Source of the DNA: Cobetia marina
GTDB lineage: Bacteria; Pseudomonadota; Gammaproteobacteria; Pseudomonadales; Halomonadaceae
DNA length: 64,000 nt
NCBI RefSeq assembly: GCF_001720485.1
Contig: NZ_CP017114.1
Span: forward strand, 1,054,001 to 1,118,000
Direction of reading: 5' to 3'
How positions within the stretch are numbered: the first letter of the stretch is position 1; every line of letters begins with the position of its first letter. The notes beneath the pieces are model-generated. The model was not told where the DNA came from. It made no database searches and saw only the letters and a program-made list of their open reading frames with translations. The position numbers were made by a program, and so were the translations under genes. Below, in pieces: positions 18,957 through 27,527 of this stretch.

Positions 18957-20387
18957 ATGGCGTCACAGGATCATCACGCGGGATGCGCTCCCGTCAGACG
19001 ACACCCGCGGTGGCGGACCGCTCTGGTGCTGATGGTGCTGGTGTCATGTCTGGGGCTATCCCTGTGGCTGGTGAGCCACCATCTGCCGATTCCCTTCGTC
19101 GATGAGGGAGTCCATTTCGCGCAGATCCGCCAGTTTCTGGAGGGCGACTGGCATCAGCATCCCAAGCTGACCACGCTGACGCTCTATCACGCCAGCATGG
19201 CGCTGGTACTGATGACGCTCCAGACGCTCGGGGACTGGCTGAATCTGCCGCTGGCGACAGCCACCATGACGGGACGCTGGCCACAGATGCCGTCGGTGGA
19301 CTGGGTGCGCGGTCTTTCGCTGGTGGGCTTCAGCGTCATGGCGTTCCTCCTCTGGCGGGCATTGCCGCAGGGCTACCGGCGTCTCGCTCCTTCGCTGGAG
19401 GCGCACGACGCTCGTCACCAGGCCAGCCGTCAGTGCTGGCAGTGGCTGTGGCTGCCGATCATCTTTCCCTATCTGGCGCTGGTGTATACCGACCCCTGGA
19501 TCATCGCGCTGGTCGCGTTGCAGCTCGTCGCACTGGTGCGAGAACAGCGTCTGCTGCTGCTGGTATTGATCATGGCGGGATTGGGGTTGCGTCAGGACAG
19601 CATCGTGCTGCTGGGGTTGTGGGGCGGCCTGCTGCTGTGTCTGACCCATCACAAGGCCGTGAGCGAGGCGCGGATGGCAGGACTGGCGACTCCCTTGCGC
19701 GCGCCGCTCTCTCGGCTCTCCACCTGGTGGGCACTGTTCATCAACTGGTGGTGGGTGCTCGGGCTACCGGTGGTCGCCTTTCTCGGCTTCCTTCTCTGGA
19801 ATGGCGGCATCGCCATGGGAGACACCACGCGCCATCAGGCCGGTTGGCACACCGGCAATCTCGGCTATTACCTGGCGGTGATCGGCATGGTGTTCCTGCC
19901 GCTGTGGCTTTCGGACCTGCCGCGTCAATGGCAGGGGGTGAAGCGTGCATGTTCGCGGGAGGGATGGCGGCGAGGAATGCCGTTGCTGCTGCTGGCGGTC
20001 GGCCTGTGGCTGGTGCTGGCAATGAGCTTCGAGCTGACCCATGACTACAACTTCCAGCGCTGGACGATTCGCAATGTCTGGCTGATGTGGTGGAACGAGC
20101 ACCCGGTCGCGCGCTGGATCACCCTGCTGATGTCCACCAGCGTGGCCTTCTGGTGGCTGAGAGCACCGTTGAGACTGGGGCATGGTGGGCTGCTGCTGGT
20201 GATGCTCGCGCTGATGATCTGCACGCGGGAATTGATCGAGACGCGCTACATGCTGCCGTTGATCACCGTGTACCAGCTGCTGCGTGTGCCTGAGCGTCCC
20301 GCCGTGGAGCGCGCGATGACGCTGTGGGCCATGGCGATGGGAGTGATGCTGCTGGCGGGACTGGTGCTGACCCGCACCTTGCCCTGA
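18957..20387 (+). CDS. Polytopic membrane protein resembling ALG10/DIE2
   Basis: The 476-residue product has about ten hydrophobic segments. Several motifs align in order with eukaryotic ALG10 (DIE2), the alpha-1,2-glucosyltransferase that adds the last glucose to the dolichol-linked N-glycan: PFVDEGVHFAQIRQFLEGDW (47-65) against the YMDEIFHxPQAQ region, LRQDSIV (211-217) against FRQTNI, NGGIAMGDTTRH (282-293) against NGGIVxGDxxxH, and ELIETRYMLP (425-434) against the LxEFRYFILP region. Bacteria have no dolichol N-glycan pathway of this kind, so the substrate is unknown; a polyprenyl-phosphate sugar donor is an inference. ATG 18957 has an AAGGAG site. Confidence 0.7.
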   Translation: MASQDHHAGCAPVRRHPRWRTALVLMVLVSCLGLSLWLVSHHLPIPFVDEGVHFAQIRQFLEGDWHQHPKLTTLTLYHASMALVLMTLQTLGDWLNLPLATATMTGRWPQMPSVDWVRGLSLVGFSVMAFLLWRALPQGYRRLAPSLEAHDARHQASRQCWQWLWLPIIFPYLALVYTDPWIIALVALQLVALVREQRLLLLVLIMAGLGLRQDSIVLLGLWGGLLLCLTHHKAVSEARMAGLATPLRAPLSRLSTWWALFINWWWVLGLPVVAFLGFLLWNGGIAMGDTTRHQAGWHTGNLGYYLAVIGMVFLPLWLSDLPRQWQGVKRACSREGWRRGMPLLLLAVGLWLVLAMSFELTHDYNFQRWTIRNVWLMWWNEHPVARWITLLMSTSVAFWWLRAPLRLGHGGLLLVMLALMICTRELIETRYMLPLITVYQLLRVPERPAVERAMTLWAMAMGVMLLAGLVLTRTLP

Positions 20388-20427
20388 AAGCCGTAGGGCG
20401 AGGGAGCAAGGTGCGGACTGGAGGCTG

Positions 20428-20859
20428 TCAGGCCTCGTCGTGCTGATGGCGGGCTTCTGCCGAGGCGTGCGGATCGGTGCTCGGAGTGCTGCCACGGGGT
20501 GACTCGGCCACCCAGGCATAGGCGGCTTCTCGCTCGGCAGGCGAGAAGTGGCGGACTTCGATGGAGCGCACCAGATGCTTGCTGAATTCGGTGACGTGAC
20601 GCAACCACTCGGCCTTGCTGATGATGGCCTCGCGTTCGAAGTCGCCAAGATGACGCAGGGCGTAGCCGATATCGTTGAGCAGCGCGGCCGGCGTGATCAG
20701 CCCGAAGCGCTCGATTTCCACCAGCAACGAGATGCGCTCATGGCGCGCGAGGCGCTCATCACATTCGCGGATCACGGGAGCGAGCGACGCCTGATCGATG
20801 CTGCCTTCCAGCCGCAGGGCGACGACGTGATCAGCGGGACTCTTGAGCAATGTCAGCAT
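20428..20859 (-). CDS. SpoIIAA-like (STAS/SEC14 type) protein
   Basis: The 143-residue product begins MLTLLKSPADHVVALRLEGS, the opening of SpoIIAA-like proteins (STAS/SEC14 fold), and continues with SLLVEIERFGLITP and DFEREAIISKAEWLRHVTEF, which fit the family. It is soluble; a role in lipid or anti-sigma type interactions is not established. An upstream in-frame extension to 21021 lacks similarity, whereas ATG 20859 has GGAG 6 bases upstream. It converges on the ALG10-like gene with a 40-bp gap. Confidence 0.8.
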   Translation of the reverse strand: MLTLLKSPADHVVALRLEGSIDQASLAPVIRECDERLARHERISLLVEIERFGLITPAALLNDIGYALRHLGDFEREAIISKAEWLRHVTEFSKHLVRSIEVRHFSPAEREAAYAWVAESPRGSTPSTDPHASAEARHQHDEA

Positions 20860-21017
20860 GTTGGGCTCCTGCACGTGAGCGTGGTGGGGGAGTGGGTCAC
20901 ACAGCCACTCTGACAGCGATGTGACACATTTCAGTGTAGTCGCATGTAGCCATCGCAGCAGGCGCATCTGTGCGCCAGCATCATGGGGAGAGTGCCATGA
21001 CGGCGTACCCCGGCCTG

Positions 21018-21847
21018 TCACTCACACCGTTTCGGACGCAGTCCGTACCACAATGGCAGCGCGACCAGCAGGCTGCCGCCCAGCAGGTTGCCGATGCCTG
21101 CCGGCAGGATGTTCCAGCGCATGGCGTCCCACCAGCCGGGGCCTTCTCCCGTCGGCATGATCATCGAGAAATAGGCCATGTTGGCCGGGCTGTGCTGGAA
21201 GTTGCCTGCCACGAACAGACTGACGGCCAGCACGATGGGCACGAACTTGTCGATGATGGTCCTGCCCATCACGGCGAGAAATGCCGCCATCCCGACCATC
21301 CAGTTGCCCAGCATTCCCGACAGCACCAGCGAGAACCAGCCTTCGGCACCTCCTGTCTGCTGATAGTGCATCTTCTTCGCCACCAGTTCGGCCAGCAGCT
21401 GATAGTGCTGGGGGAGTAGACCTGTGCCACCGAGATCACCCAGCCTGTCAGCATCGTGCCGAGCAGATTGCCTATCCAGGCCAGTACCCAGAACTTCAGG
21501 CCGCGCCGCAGCATGTCACTGCGGGAGCAATTGAGCGCACTGACCGGCAGAATGACATTGGCCTCGGTAAAGAGGGCGGCGCCGGTCAGGATGACGAGGA
21601 AGAAGCCGACCGAGAACCCGACCCCCTGAAGCAGCAGCTGCAAGCCATGTGTCTCGACCCCGGTCGACAGCAGGATGGAAAACAGCGCCCCCATGGTGAT
21701 GAAGGCGCCGCCCAGAATGGCCAGTACCAGAATGCGGGGTGCCGACAGGGTATGAATGTGTTCGCAGGCTTCTCGACAGATTTCCTGTGCCACATCACGG
21801 GAAGCGATGAACTGGGCGGCAGGGCGGTGGGACGAATCGTCGGACAT
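21018..21847 (-). pseudogene. Formate/nitrite transporter (FNT), frameshifted
   Basis: The two halves of an FNT (FocA/NirC-type) channel lie in different frames. The N-terminal half (from ATG 21847, site GAAGGAA) has ILGGAFITMGALFSILLST and ALFTEANVILPVSAL. The C-terminal half has GNWMVGMAAFLAV, DKFVPIVLAVSLFVAGNFQH and GNLLGGSLLVAL. The switch maps to a run of five G at 21410-21414 (C on the coding strand); one extra base would restore a continuous 276-residue protein. Either it is a real single-base loss or a homopolymer sequencing error. FNT proteins carry formate, nitrite or related monovalent anions across the inner membrane. Confidence 0.85.
21410..21414. other. Frameshift site in the FNT gene
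   Basis: The coding strand has CTCCCCCAGCAC. Adding one C gives ...VAQVYSPQHYQLLAELVAKK..., which joins the two halves smoothly. Confidence 0.8.
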
Positions 21848-21874
21848 GGGGAGTTCCTTCGGCCATTTCATGAG

Positions 21875-21921
21875 GCGGCAATGAGGTGGGCGGCAACGAG
21901 GTGATGCGGCAATGAGATGAT
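21875..21921. repeat. Three degenerate 15-16 bp repeats upstream of the FNT gene
   Basis: GCGGCAATGAGGTG-type units start at 21875, 21890 and 21906, just upstream of the FNT start codon. Confidence 0.7.
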
Positions 21922-22009
21922 GCACACTCACGTGGGCTCAGAGGAAATAGACCTTGGGGAGCAGAGAAGCCAATTCAATCGCACAGGGCACCTGGCGGTG
22001 AGTATCGAG

Positions 22010-22045
22010 CAGGTAATGGCAGCTCAGCAGGTAATGGCAGCTCAG
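22010..22045. repeat. 18-bp direct repeat, two copies
   Basis: CAGGTAATGGCAGCTCAG occurs twice in exact tandem (22010-22027 and 22028-22045), followed by a partial third copy. Confidence 0.9.
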
Positions 22046-22180
22046 CAGGGGGTGGCATCTGGCGAGGTTTCTGGACGACAGGCATGAAAAAGCGCCGCCC
22101 GGACATGATGAACATGACATGGCGACGCTCTTGAATGCTGCTTGAGTCTGTCCTGCTTGGCGTGGTGCTGCCTGAAGCGA

Positions 22181-22265
22181 TGGTACGGCCAGCCGGACTC
22201 GAACCGGCACGCCCGAAGGCAGGAGATTTTAAGTCTCCGGTGTCTACCGATTCCACCATGGCCGC
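22181..22265 (-). tRNA. tRNA-Leu (UAA)
   Basis: An 85-nt class II tRNA with encoded CCA. The acceptor stem is GCGGCCA paired with TGGCCGT, the anticodon loop is ACTTAAAAT with anticodon TAA, and there is a long variable arm (TGCCTTCGGGCG). The T arm has GGTTCGAGTCC. It lies in the conserved pgsA-Gly-Cys-Leu order. Confidence 0.97.
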
Positions 22266-22648
22266 GCAGACTGGCGCATAACTTAGCATATTTCAGAACA
22301 AGGTCAACTTTAATGCGTGACATACGAGGGTTAACTGTTTGTTCTGCAATCCCTTTGCCTCATCACTGAGGGCAGTGGTGCACATGACGCGCGTTCGGGC
22401 ATCAGAGCGGACAGGCGCAATGAATCCTCTGCGCAAGACGTGTGACAGGGGCTCAGGCAAGGATGAGGGATGAAAAGGCCAGCGGGAAATGATGCAGGTA
22501 CTGAAGGCGAAAATCAGAGAAGACCGACAGGGAGTGTCAGTGATTCAACAGATGAAACGAGATGGATAAAGTAGAAAAGCAAGACGACCAGGAGGGAAGG
22601 TGTCTTGTCCATTTCAGTGCAGGACAGGGGATGTCAGGCGTTCTGAAA
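22266..22648. other. Long spacer between tRNA-Cys and tRNA-Leu
   Basis: These 383 bp separate two tRNA genes that are often closely spaced. I find no gene, insertion sequence or attachment-site duplication here. The sequence is locally purine-rich. Confidence 0.5.
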
Positions 22649-22722
22649 TGGAGGCTGGAGTCGGAATCGAACCGGCGTACACGGAGTTGCAGTCCGCTGC
22701 ATGACCACTCTGCCATCCAGCC
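22649..22722 (-). tRNA. tRNA-Cys (GCA)
   Basis: A 74-nt tRNA with encoded CCA. The acceptor stem GGCTGGA pairs with TCCAGCC, the anticodon loop is GACTGCAACTC with anticodon GCA, and the T loop contains GGTTCGATTCC. Confidence 0.97.
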
Positions 22723-22831
22723 TCAATGATCGAGATGTCAGTCGAAACTGATGTCTGATCCGAGGTTTCTCTGCGCATTGCACAAGAGAATTGAGTCAAT
22801 GTCGAAGTGCCGTCAAGGCCACCTGTTTCAT

Positions 22832-22906
22832 TGGAGCGGGAAACGAGATTCGAACTCGCGACCCCAACCTTGGCAAGGTTGTGCTCTACCACTGAGCTAT
22901 TCCCGC
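22832..22906 (-). tRNA. tRNA-Gly (GCC)
   Basis: A 75-nt tRNA with encoded CCA. The acceptor stem GCGGGAA pairs with TTCCCGC, the anticodon is GCC in the loop CTTGCCAAG, and the T loop is AGTTCGAATC. It is the first of the three tRNAs downstream of pgsA. Confidence 0.97.
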
Positions 22907-22995
22907 TGAACTCGAGGTCGAATTATACGGATAATTCCCATGCTGTCAAACAGTTAATGAAAAAATGTCTCGCAGACCTGGTGGTCGGAAACGAC

Positions 22996-23028
22996 GACGC
23001 CCACCTGCCGAAAGGGCGGGTGGGCGTC
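22996..23028 (-). terminator. Hairpin after pgsA
   Basis: A 14-bp stem with one G-T pair (22996-23009 with 23015-23028) lies between the pgsA stop and the tRNA-Gly gene. There is no strong T-run, so some read-through into the tRNAs is possible. Confidence 0.6.
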
Positions 23029-23111
23029 TCGAGAACTGGCCTCTGCCAGTCGGGCAACTTGCTGGGCCCGTGTCGTACTGAACATTTGTCGTTCTGAACA
23101 TGTGCCGCGTG

Positions 23112-23660
23112 TCAGACGGAACGTATCAGTTCCGGCCATGCCGCACGCAGGTAACTGATCATCGACCACAACGTCAGGGCAGCGGAGATATACAGCAGGC
23201 CGAGGCCGGCATCGCCCCCGAGACTGCCTGGGGAGAAGTACAGCAGCATGAACAGGGCGAGCATCTGGGCAGCGGTCTTCAGCTTGCCGACCCATGAGAC
23301 TGCCACGCTGCCGCGCTTGCCGATCTCGGCCATCCATTCGCGCAGTGCGGAGATGACGATCTCGCGACCGATGATGATCAAGCTGGGAATCGTCATCCAC
23401 AGGCTGTCGTAGCGTTCGATCAACAGTCCCAATGCCACGGCGACCATCAGCTTGTCAGCCACCGGGTCCAGGAAGGCGCCGAAGGGCGTCGTCTGATTCC
23501 AGCGTCGCGCGAGATAGCCATCGAACCAGTCGGTCACTGCCGCCAGGGCGAACAGCAGGGCGGTGACGGGCAGGCTCCAGTCATATGGCAGATAGAAGCA
23601 CACCACCAGCAGCGGAATGAACAGGATGCGGATCAGAGTCAGGATATTGGGAATGCTCAT
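23112..23660 (-). CDS. pgsA: CDP-diacylglycerol-glycerol-3-phosphate phosphatidyltransferase
   Basis: PgsA makes phosphatidylglycerophosphate, the committed step to phosphatidylglycerol and cardiolipin, at the inner membrane. The 182-residue length equals that of E. coli PgsA. The CDP-alcohol phosphatidyltransferase signature is present: DWFDGYLARRWN followed by GAFLDPVADK. The N-terminus MSIPNILTLIRILFIPLLV is typical and supports ATG 23660 over the longer open frame. It lies directly downstream of uvrC, as in many gammaproteobacteria. Confidence 0.96.
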   Translation of the reverse strand: MSIPNILTLIRILFIPLLVVCFYLPYDWSLPVTALLFALAAVTDWFDGYLARRWNQTTPFGAFLDPVADKLMVAVALGLLIERYDSLWMTIPSLIIIGREIVISALREWMAEIGKRGSVAVSWVGKLKTAAQMLALFMLLYFSPGSLGGDAGLGLLYISAALTLWSMISYLRAAWPELIRSV

Positions 23661-23904
23661 CGTGACGGCACGAGTCCTTGCATGAAGCGTCGGGTGGCTG
23701 GGCGAAATCAAGGGCGACGCCCCGAAGGGGCAGATCGCTCCGCTAGCGCCGCACAAGTCGTCTATTCTAGCCTGCCGGTGAGGTATTCAGCCATGCCAAA
23801 CCGCAGGATATTCAAGCCGACTTCCGTTACCCCTGCCTGTGCGGCAGGCTGAGGGCGACAGAGGTCGGCGTGGGGTGTCGATGTATCCCCTGCTGCATGA
23901 TCGG

Positions 23905-25857
23905 TCAGCCGTGCAGTGCCTGATGGATCACCTCGGCAAGGGATTCGCTGATGCCGGGCACCCGCGCCAGTTCCGGCTTGGAGGCCTGCTTGACCCCCTG
24001 GAGTCCCCCGAAGAACTTGAGCAGTTCCCGGCGGCGCTTGGGCCCGACCCCCGCGATGCCCTCGAGGCTCGAGGTGCGGCGCGCCTTGTCACGCTTGGCG
24101 CGGTGGCCGGCAATCGCGAAGCGGTGCGATTCATCACGGATATGCTGGATCAAGTGCAGCGCCGGTGAATGGCTGTCGAGATCCAGGGTGTCATGCACCG
24201 TCTCGATGAACAGCGTCTCCAGGCCGGCCTTGCGCGTGGTGCCCTTGGCGACCCCGAGCAGGATGATGTCGGTCACGCCGAGCGACACGAAGACCTCACG
24301 CGCCATGTTGAGCTGACCCTTGCCGCCATCGACCAGCAGGATGTCAGGGCGCTTGCCTTCTCCCTCCTGCAGACGCTTGAAACGTCGCGTCAGCGCCTGC
24401 TGCATGGCGGCGTAGTCATCACCGGCCGTCACTCCCTCGATGTTGAAGCGTCGATAATCCGACTTGATGGGGCCCTCGTGATCGAACACCACGCAGCTGG
24501 CCACGGTCGCCTCACCGTGGCTGTGGGAGATGTCGAAGCACTCCAGGCGCTTGGGCACTTCCGCGAGTCCCAGAGCATCGCGCAATGACAGAAAGCGATT
24601 GGAGAGCTGCTGGCGGCTGGCCAGCTGAGTGGCCAGATGCTGCTCGGCGTTGGTCTGTGCCAGCGTGAGCCACTGGGCGCGATGGCCACGTACCTGGTGT
24701 GCCACGCGAACGCGGCGACCGGCTTTCTCGCTCAGTGCACCTTCCACCAGCGGCGCATCCTCGAGTGCCAGTGAGGTGAGCACCTCATCGGGCATCTCGC
24801 GATCCTGACCCAGGTAGTACTGACTGACGAAGCCGGTCAACAGCTCGCTGCTGGTGAGGTCCAGTCCGTTGCCCGGCGAGAAATGACGCGCTCCGAGCAT
24901 GCGCCCCTGGCGGACTGACAGCACGCTGATGCACAGTCCACCCGGGCGCTCGGCGAGTGCCAGAATGTCGGCATTGCCGGTGCCGGTATCGACATATTGC
25001 TTCTCCTGCATCCGACGCAGCTGGGCGACCTGATCGCGCAGGCGTGCCGCCTCCTCGAATTCCAGGCGCATGGCGGCATCTTCCATCGCCCGACTCAGCT
25101 CATCGGTGACCTGATCGCTCTGGCCGTTCAGGCACATCACCGCGTGTTCCATGTCGCGACGATAATCCTGCTTGCTGATGTAATCGACGCACGGCGCAGT
25201 GCAGCGGTTGATCTGATATTGCAGGCACGGACGCTCACGATGCGCGAATACCGAATCCTCGCAATTGCGCAGCCGGAAGATCTTCTGCATCAACGTCAGC
25301 GATTCCCGCACTGCCACGCTGCTGGGATAGGGGCCGAAATACCGGCCATCGTTGCGCTTGTGGCGCACGCGCTTGAACTCCAGCGCCGGATAGTCGTGAT
25401 GCTGACTGATGAAGACGTAAGGGTAGGACTTGTCGTCGCGCAGCAGGATGTTGTACGGCGGACGCAGCTCCTTGATCAGGGTCTGCTCAAGCAGCAGCGC
25501 TTCCGTTTCGCTGCGGGTGATGGTGACCTGGACATCCGCGATGCGCCCGACCAGTGCCTGGGTCTTGGCATTCAGGCCGGTATTGCGGAAATAGCTGGAG
25601 AGGCGTGCCTTCAAGCGCTTTGCCTTGCCGACATAGAGCACCTCGCCGGCGGTATCCAGCATGCGATAGATGCCGGGCGCATCACTGACATGCTTGAGGA
25701 AGTGGCGCGGATCGAAGTCATTCGCCTCGGTCGCCGGGGCGGAGGCATCGCTGGTGATCAGACGACTGGACACCCGAGCGGCGTCACTGCGCTCGCGGTT
25801 CGCGTTGGACTCGTTGGCGGATTCCGGTGGCGTGGAATCGGGATGCTGCTTGGCCAT
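23905..25857 (-). CDS. uvrC: Excinuclease ABC subunit C
   Basis: UvrC makes the two incisions of nucleotide excision repair after loading by UvrAB. From ATG 25857 (site GAGGAA) the product is 650 residues, longer than the usual 610 because of a Ser/Ala/Glu-rich N-terminal extension of about 40 residues. The GIY-YIG domain follows ([20 protein letters not shown]), then the FGPYPSS segment, a UVR motif ([17 protein letters not shown]), the RNase H-like domain ([18 protein letters not shown]) and C-terminal helix-hairpin-helix ([19 protein letters not shown]). It sits between uvrY and pgsA. Confidence 0.96.
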   Translation of the reverse strand: MAKQHPDSTPPESANESNANRERSDAARVSSRLITSDASAPATEANDFDPRHFLKHVSDAPGIYRMLDTAGEVLYVGKAKRLKARLSSYFRNTGLNAKTQALVGRIADVQVTITRSETEALLLEQTLIKELRPPYNILLRDDKSYPYVFISQHHDYPALEFKRVRHKRNDGRYFGPYPSSVAVRESLTLMQKIFRLRNCEDSVFAHRERPCLQYQINRCTAPCVDYISKQDYRRDMEHAVMCLNGQSDQVTDELSRAMEDAAMRLEFEEAARLRDQVAQLRRMQEKQYVDTGTGNADILALAERPGGLCISVLSVRQGRMLGARHFSPGNGLDLTSSELLTGFVSQYYLGQDREMPDEVLTSLALEDAPLVEGALSEKAGRRVRVAHQVRGHRAQWLTLAQTNAEQHLATQLASRQQLSNRFLSLRDALGLAEVPKRLECFDISHSHGEATVASCVVFDHEGPIKSDYRRFNIEGVTAGDDYAAMQQALTRRFKRLQEGEGKRPDILLVDGGKGQLNMAREVFVSLGVTDIILLGVAKGTTRKAGLETLFIETVHDTLDLDSHSPALHLIQHIRDESHRFAIAGHRAKRDKARRTSSLEGIAGVGPKRRRELLKFFGGLQGVKQASKPELARVPGISESLAEVIHQALHG

Positions 25858-26064
25858 GGGGTTCCTCGTTCGGAGATGTCGCCAGTCTATCAAACAAGCC
25901 GAAGGCCCGATCAAGGGAGCTGCATGTCCATCTTCAGGTGCCGTGGCTGTCTTCAGGGGCAATGCGCATCGGCAGGCAAACAGATCAGATTGGGGCGGGT
26001 GTCCCGCGCAGCAAGGGGGCAGAAGTCTTGGCGGGGTGGGATGCCCGGCGATGTCGGGCGCCGC

Positions 26065-26120
26065 CATGCCCATCGAGAGATGCCAGGCGAGCGATGCCCG
26101 TGGAGAGATGCCCGTGGAGA
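26065..26120. repeat. 14-bp tandem repeat, four copies
   Basis: Four 14-bp units run from 26065. The last two are identical (GATGCCCGTGGAGA at 26093-26106 and 26107-26120) and the first two are degenerate. It lies in the uvrY-uvrC spacer. Confidence 0.8.
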
Positions 26121-26149
26121 GAAGGAAAGGCCAGCAAGACGATCGGAGA

Positions 26150-26208
26150 AAAGCCCACGGCCCGATGATGCCTCCCCTGAGGGATGGTGTCATCGGGCCG
26201 TGGGCTTT
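26150..26208 (-). terminator. Terminator downstream of uvrY
   Basis: A 19-bp perfect stem (26150-26168 with 26190-26208) with a partly paired inner loop begins about 37 bp past the uvrY stop. AAAG and CTTT ends form the flanks. Confidence 0.85.
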
Positions 26209-26244
26209 CCCGTCAGCGAATCACTTCGCTGTCGCCTGCGTGGC

Positions 26245-26910
26245 TCAATCCGACAGCGGCCGAGCCTCGAGAGCATAGTCGTCGAGCAATTGATGGCGCA
26301 TGGCCAGATGCGTCATCTCGACGTCACTGGTCACGCCCAACTTCTCGAAGATGCGATAGCGATAGGTATTGACGGTCTTGGGGCTCAGGTGAAGGCGGTC
26401 GGAGATCTCGTTGACGCGATGACAGTTGACGATCATCAGCGCCACCTGCATCTCGCGGGTCGAGAGTTGCTCGAAGGGATTGCTGCATCCGGTGTCCATG
26501 CCCGAGAACACCAGGCGTTGCGCGATCTCCGGGGTCAGGTAGCGTTCGCCACCGGCGACTCGGCGAATGGCGCGAATCATTTCATCGAAGGGCGTGCCCT
26601 TGGAGATGAAACCGAAGGCCCCTGCTTCCAGCAGGCGTTTGGCGAAGGATTCCTCGAGATAGGCGGTCAGGACGATCACGCGAACTTCCGGCAGGCTGCG
26701 AACGATCTTGCGCGTGGCTTCAAGTCCATCGACGCCGGGCATGCGAATGTCCATCAGCACGATATCCGGACTGTGCTCACGGCAGAGTTTGATCGCGGTT
26801 TCGCCATCCGAGGCTTCTGCAATCACCTTGAGCCCATCCTCTAGCTCAATGGTACGGACGATGCTGGTACGCACCAGGTGGTGGTCATCAGCGACAAGAA
26901 CCTTGATCAA
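26245..26910 (-). CDS. uvrY: GacA/UvrY response regulator
   Basis: A two-component response regulator of 221 residues. The receiver domain has the acidic pair DDHH (9-10) and the phosphorylation site Asp54 in LMDIRMPG; the C-terminus is a LuxR-type helix-turn-helix (LSTREMQVALMIVNCHRVNEISDRLHLSPKTVNTYRYR). GacA/UvrY proteins act with GacS/BarA to turn on Csr/Rsm small RNAs. The start is a TTG at 26908-26910 with a GGAG site 5 bases upstream, giving the family opening (M)IKVLVADDHHLVR. An in-frame ATG far upstream lacks a site and family similarity. Confidence 0.95.
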   Translation of the reverse strand: MIKVLVADDHHLVRTSIVRTIELEDGLKVIAEASDGETAIKLCREHSPDIVLMDIRMPGVDGLEATRKIVRSLPEVRVIVLTAYLEESFAKRLLEAGAFGFISKGTPFDEMIRAIRRVAGGERYLTPEIAQRLVFSGMDTGCSNPFEQLSTREMQVALMIVNCHRVNEISDRLHLSPKTVNTYRYRIFEKLGVTSDVEMTHLAMRHQLLDDYALEARPLSD

Positions 26911-27084
26911 GGCGGCTCCAGTAAAGATGTCATCAGGCGTGTTAGTTAGTATGGCTTTCAATGTACCCATTGGCCATGGGCTTGTCGATGCCACTGTCAT
27001 CCCGTGCGTCGCATGCAAGATGACCACCCTTCATCAGCGTGCTTCGTGACGGTGAACGCGGGAAATCGCTGCAAAAATAAGGGG

Positions 27085-27113
27085 TTGACGGCTTGTCATG
27101 TGGTCTGTAGTAT
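27085..27113 (+). promoter_or_regulatory. Promoter of the tRNA-Ala pair
   Basis: TTGACG (27085-27090) and TAGTAT (27108-27113) are separated by exactly 17 bases. The first tRNA starts 18 bases after the -10 box. This is a good sigma-70 type stable-RNA promoter. Confidence 0.8.
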
Positions 27114-27131
27114 TCGCTGCATCGTGAGCAC

Positions 27132-27207
27132 GGGGCCTTAGCTCAGCTGGGAGAGCGCAACACTGGCAGTGTTGAGGTCAGCGGTTCGATCCCGCTAGGC
27201 TCCACCA
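27132..27207 (+). tRNA. tRNA-Ala (GGC), copy 1
   Basis: A 76-nt tRNA with encoded CCA. The acceptor stem GGGGCCT pairs with AGGCTCC, the anticodon loop is ACTGGCAGT with anticodon GGC, and the T loop is GGTTCGATCCC. It is identical to copy 2. Confidence 0.97.
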
Positions 27208-27280
27208 TGTCACGAGATGCCAGCATACCGGCATGCAGGGTCAACTCTGCGAAGTATGGCGCGCAACTTGAGCGCGCAGT

Positions 27281-27356
27281 GGGGCCTTAGCTCAGCTGGG
27301 AGAGCGCAACACTGGCAGTGTTGAGGTCAGCGGTTCGATCCCGCTAGGCTCCACCA
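27281..27356 (+). tRNA. tRNA-Ala (GGC), copy 2
   Basis: A 76-nt exact duplicate of the tRNA at 27132, separated from it by 73 bp. No second promoter was identified, so both are probably made from one precursor. A T-rich terminator follows immediately. Confidence 0.97.
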
Positions 27357-27364
27357 GAATATTG

Positions 27365-27401
27365 AAAAAGCGGCCATCCTTCGGGGTGGCCGCTTTTTTT
27401 T
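27365..27401 (+). terminator. Rho-independent terminator of the tRNA-Ala operon
   Basis: The stem AAAAAGCGGCCATCC (27365-27379) pairs with its complement across a TTCG tetraloop and is followed by a run of eight T. Confidence 0.93.
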
Positions 27402-27484
27402 GGTTCATTGCCTCTTGCCCTTCACAGGGCCATCCCCGCCGTCGGCCGCCTGCGGTAACGCAGGCATCAGCAGCGCTCGCCCGA

Positions 27485-27517
27485 GCCATTCGCCGTGTCA
27501 GTGCCACGGCGAATGGC
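27485..27517 (-). terminator. Hairpin after the ABC ATPase gene
   Basis: A 13-bp perfect stem (27485-27497 with 27505-27517) with a 7-nt loop starts 10 bp past the stop of the leftward ABC gene. It has no T-run. Confidence 0.6.
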
Positions 27518-27527
27518 GGTCAAGCAT

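Larger units (their letters stand above)
25858..26244. other. Spacer between uvrY and uvrC
   Basis: No gene is seen. The interval holds a 14-bp-period repeat (26065-26120) and the uvrY terminator, implying that uvrC has its own promoter here rather than being cotranscribed with uvrY. Confidence 0.6.

Noticed and set aside
22010..22045. Possible CRISPR-like direct repeats
   Set aside because: Only two adjacent 18-bp copies with no spacers; a simple tandem repeat.
24997..26844. A 615-residue frame antisense to uvrC and uvrY
   Set aside because: It crosses two real genes and a terminator and has no domain; a shadow frame.
27132..27356. Tandem tRNA-Ala genes as an unusual duplication
   Set aside because: Identical adjacent tRNA-Ala (GGC) copies are common in gammaproteobacteria.
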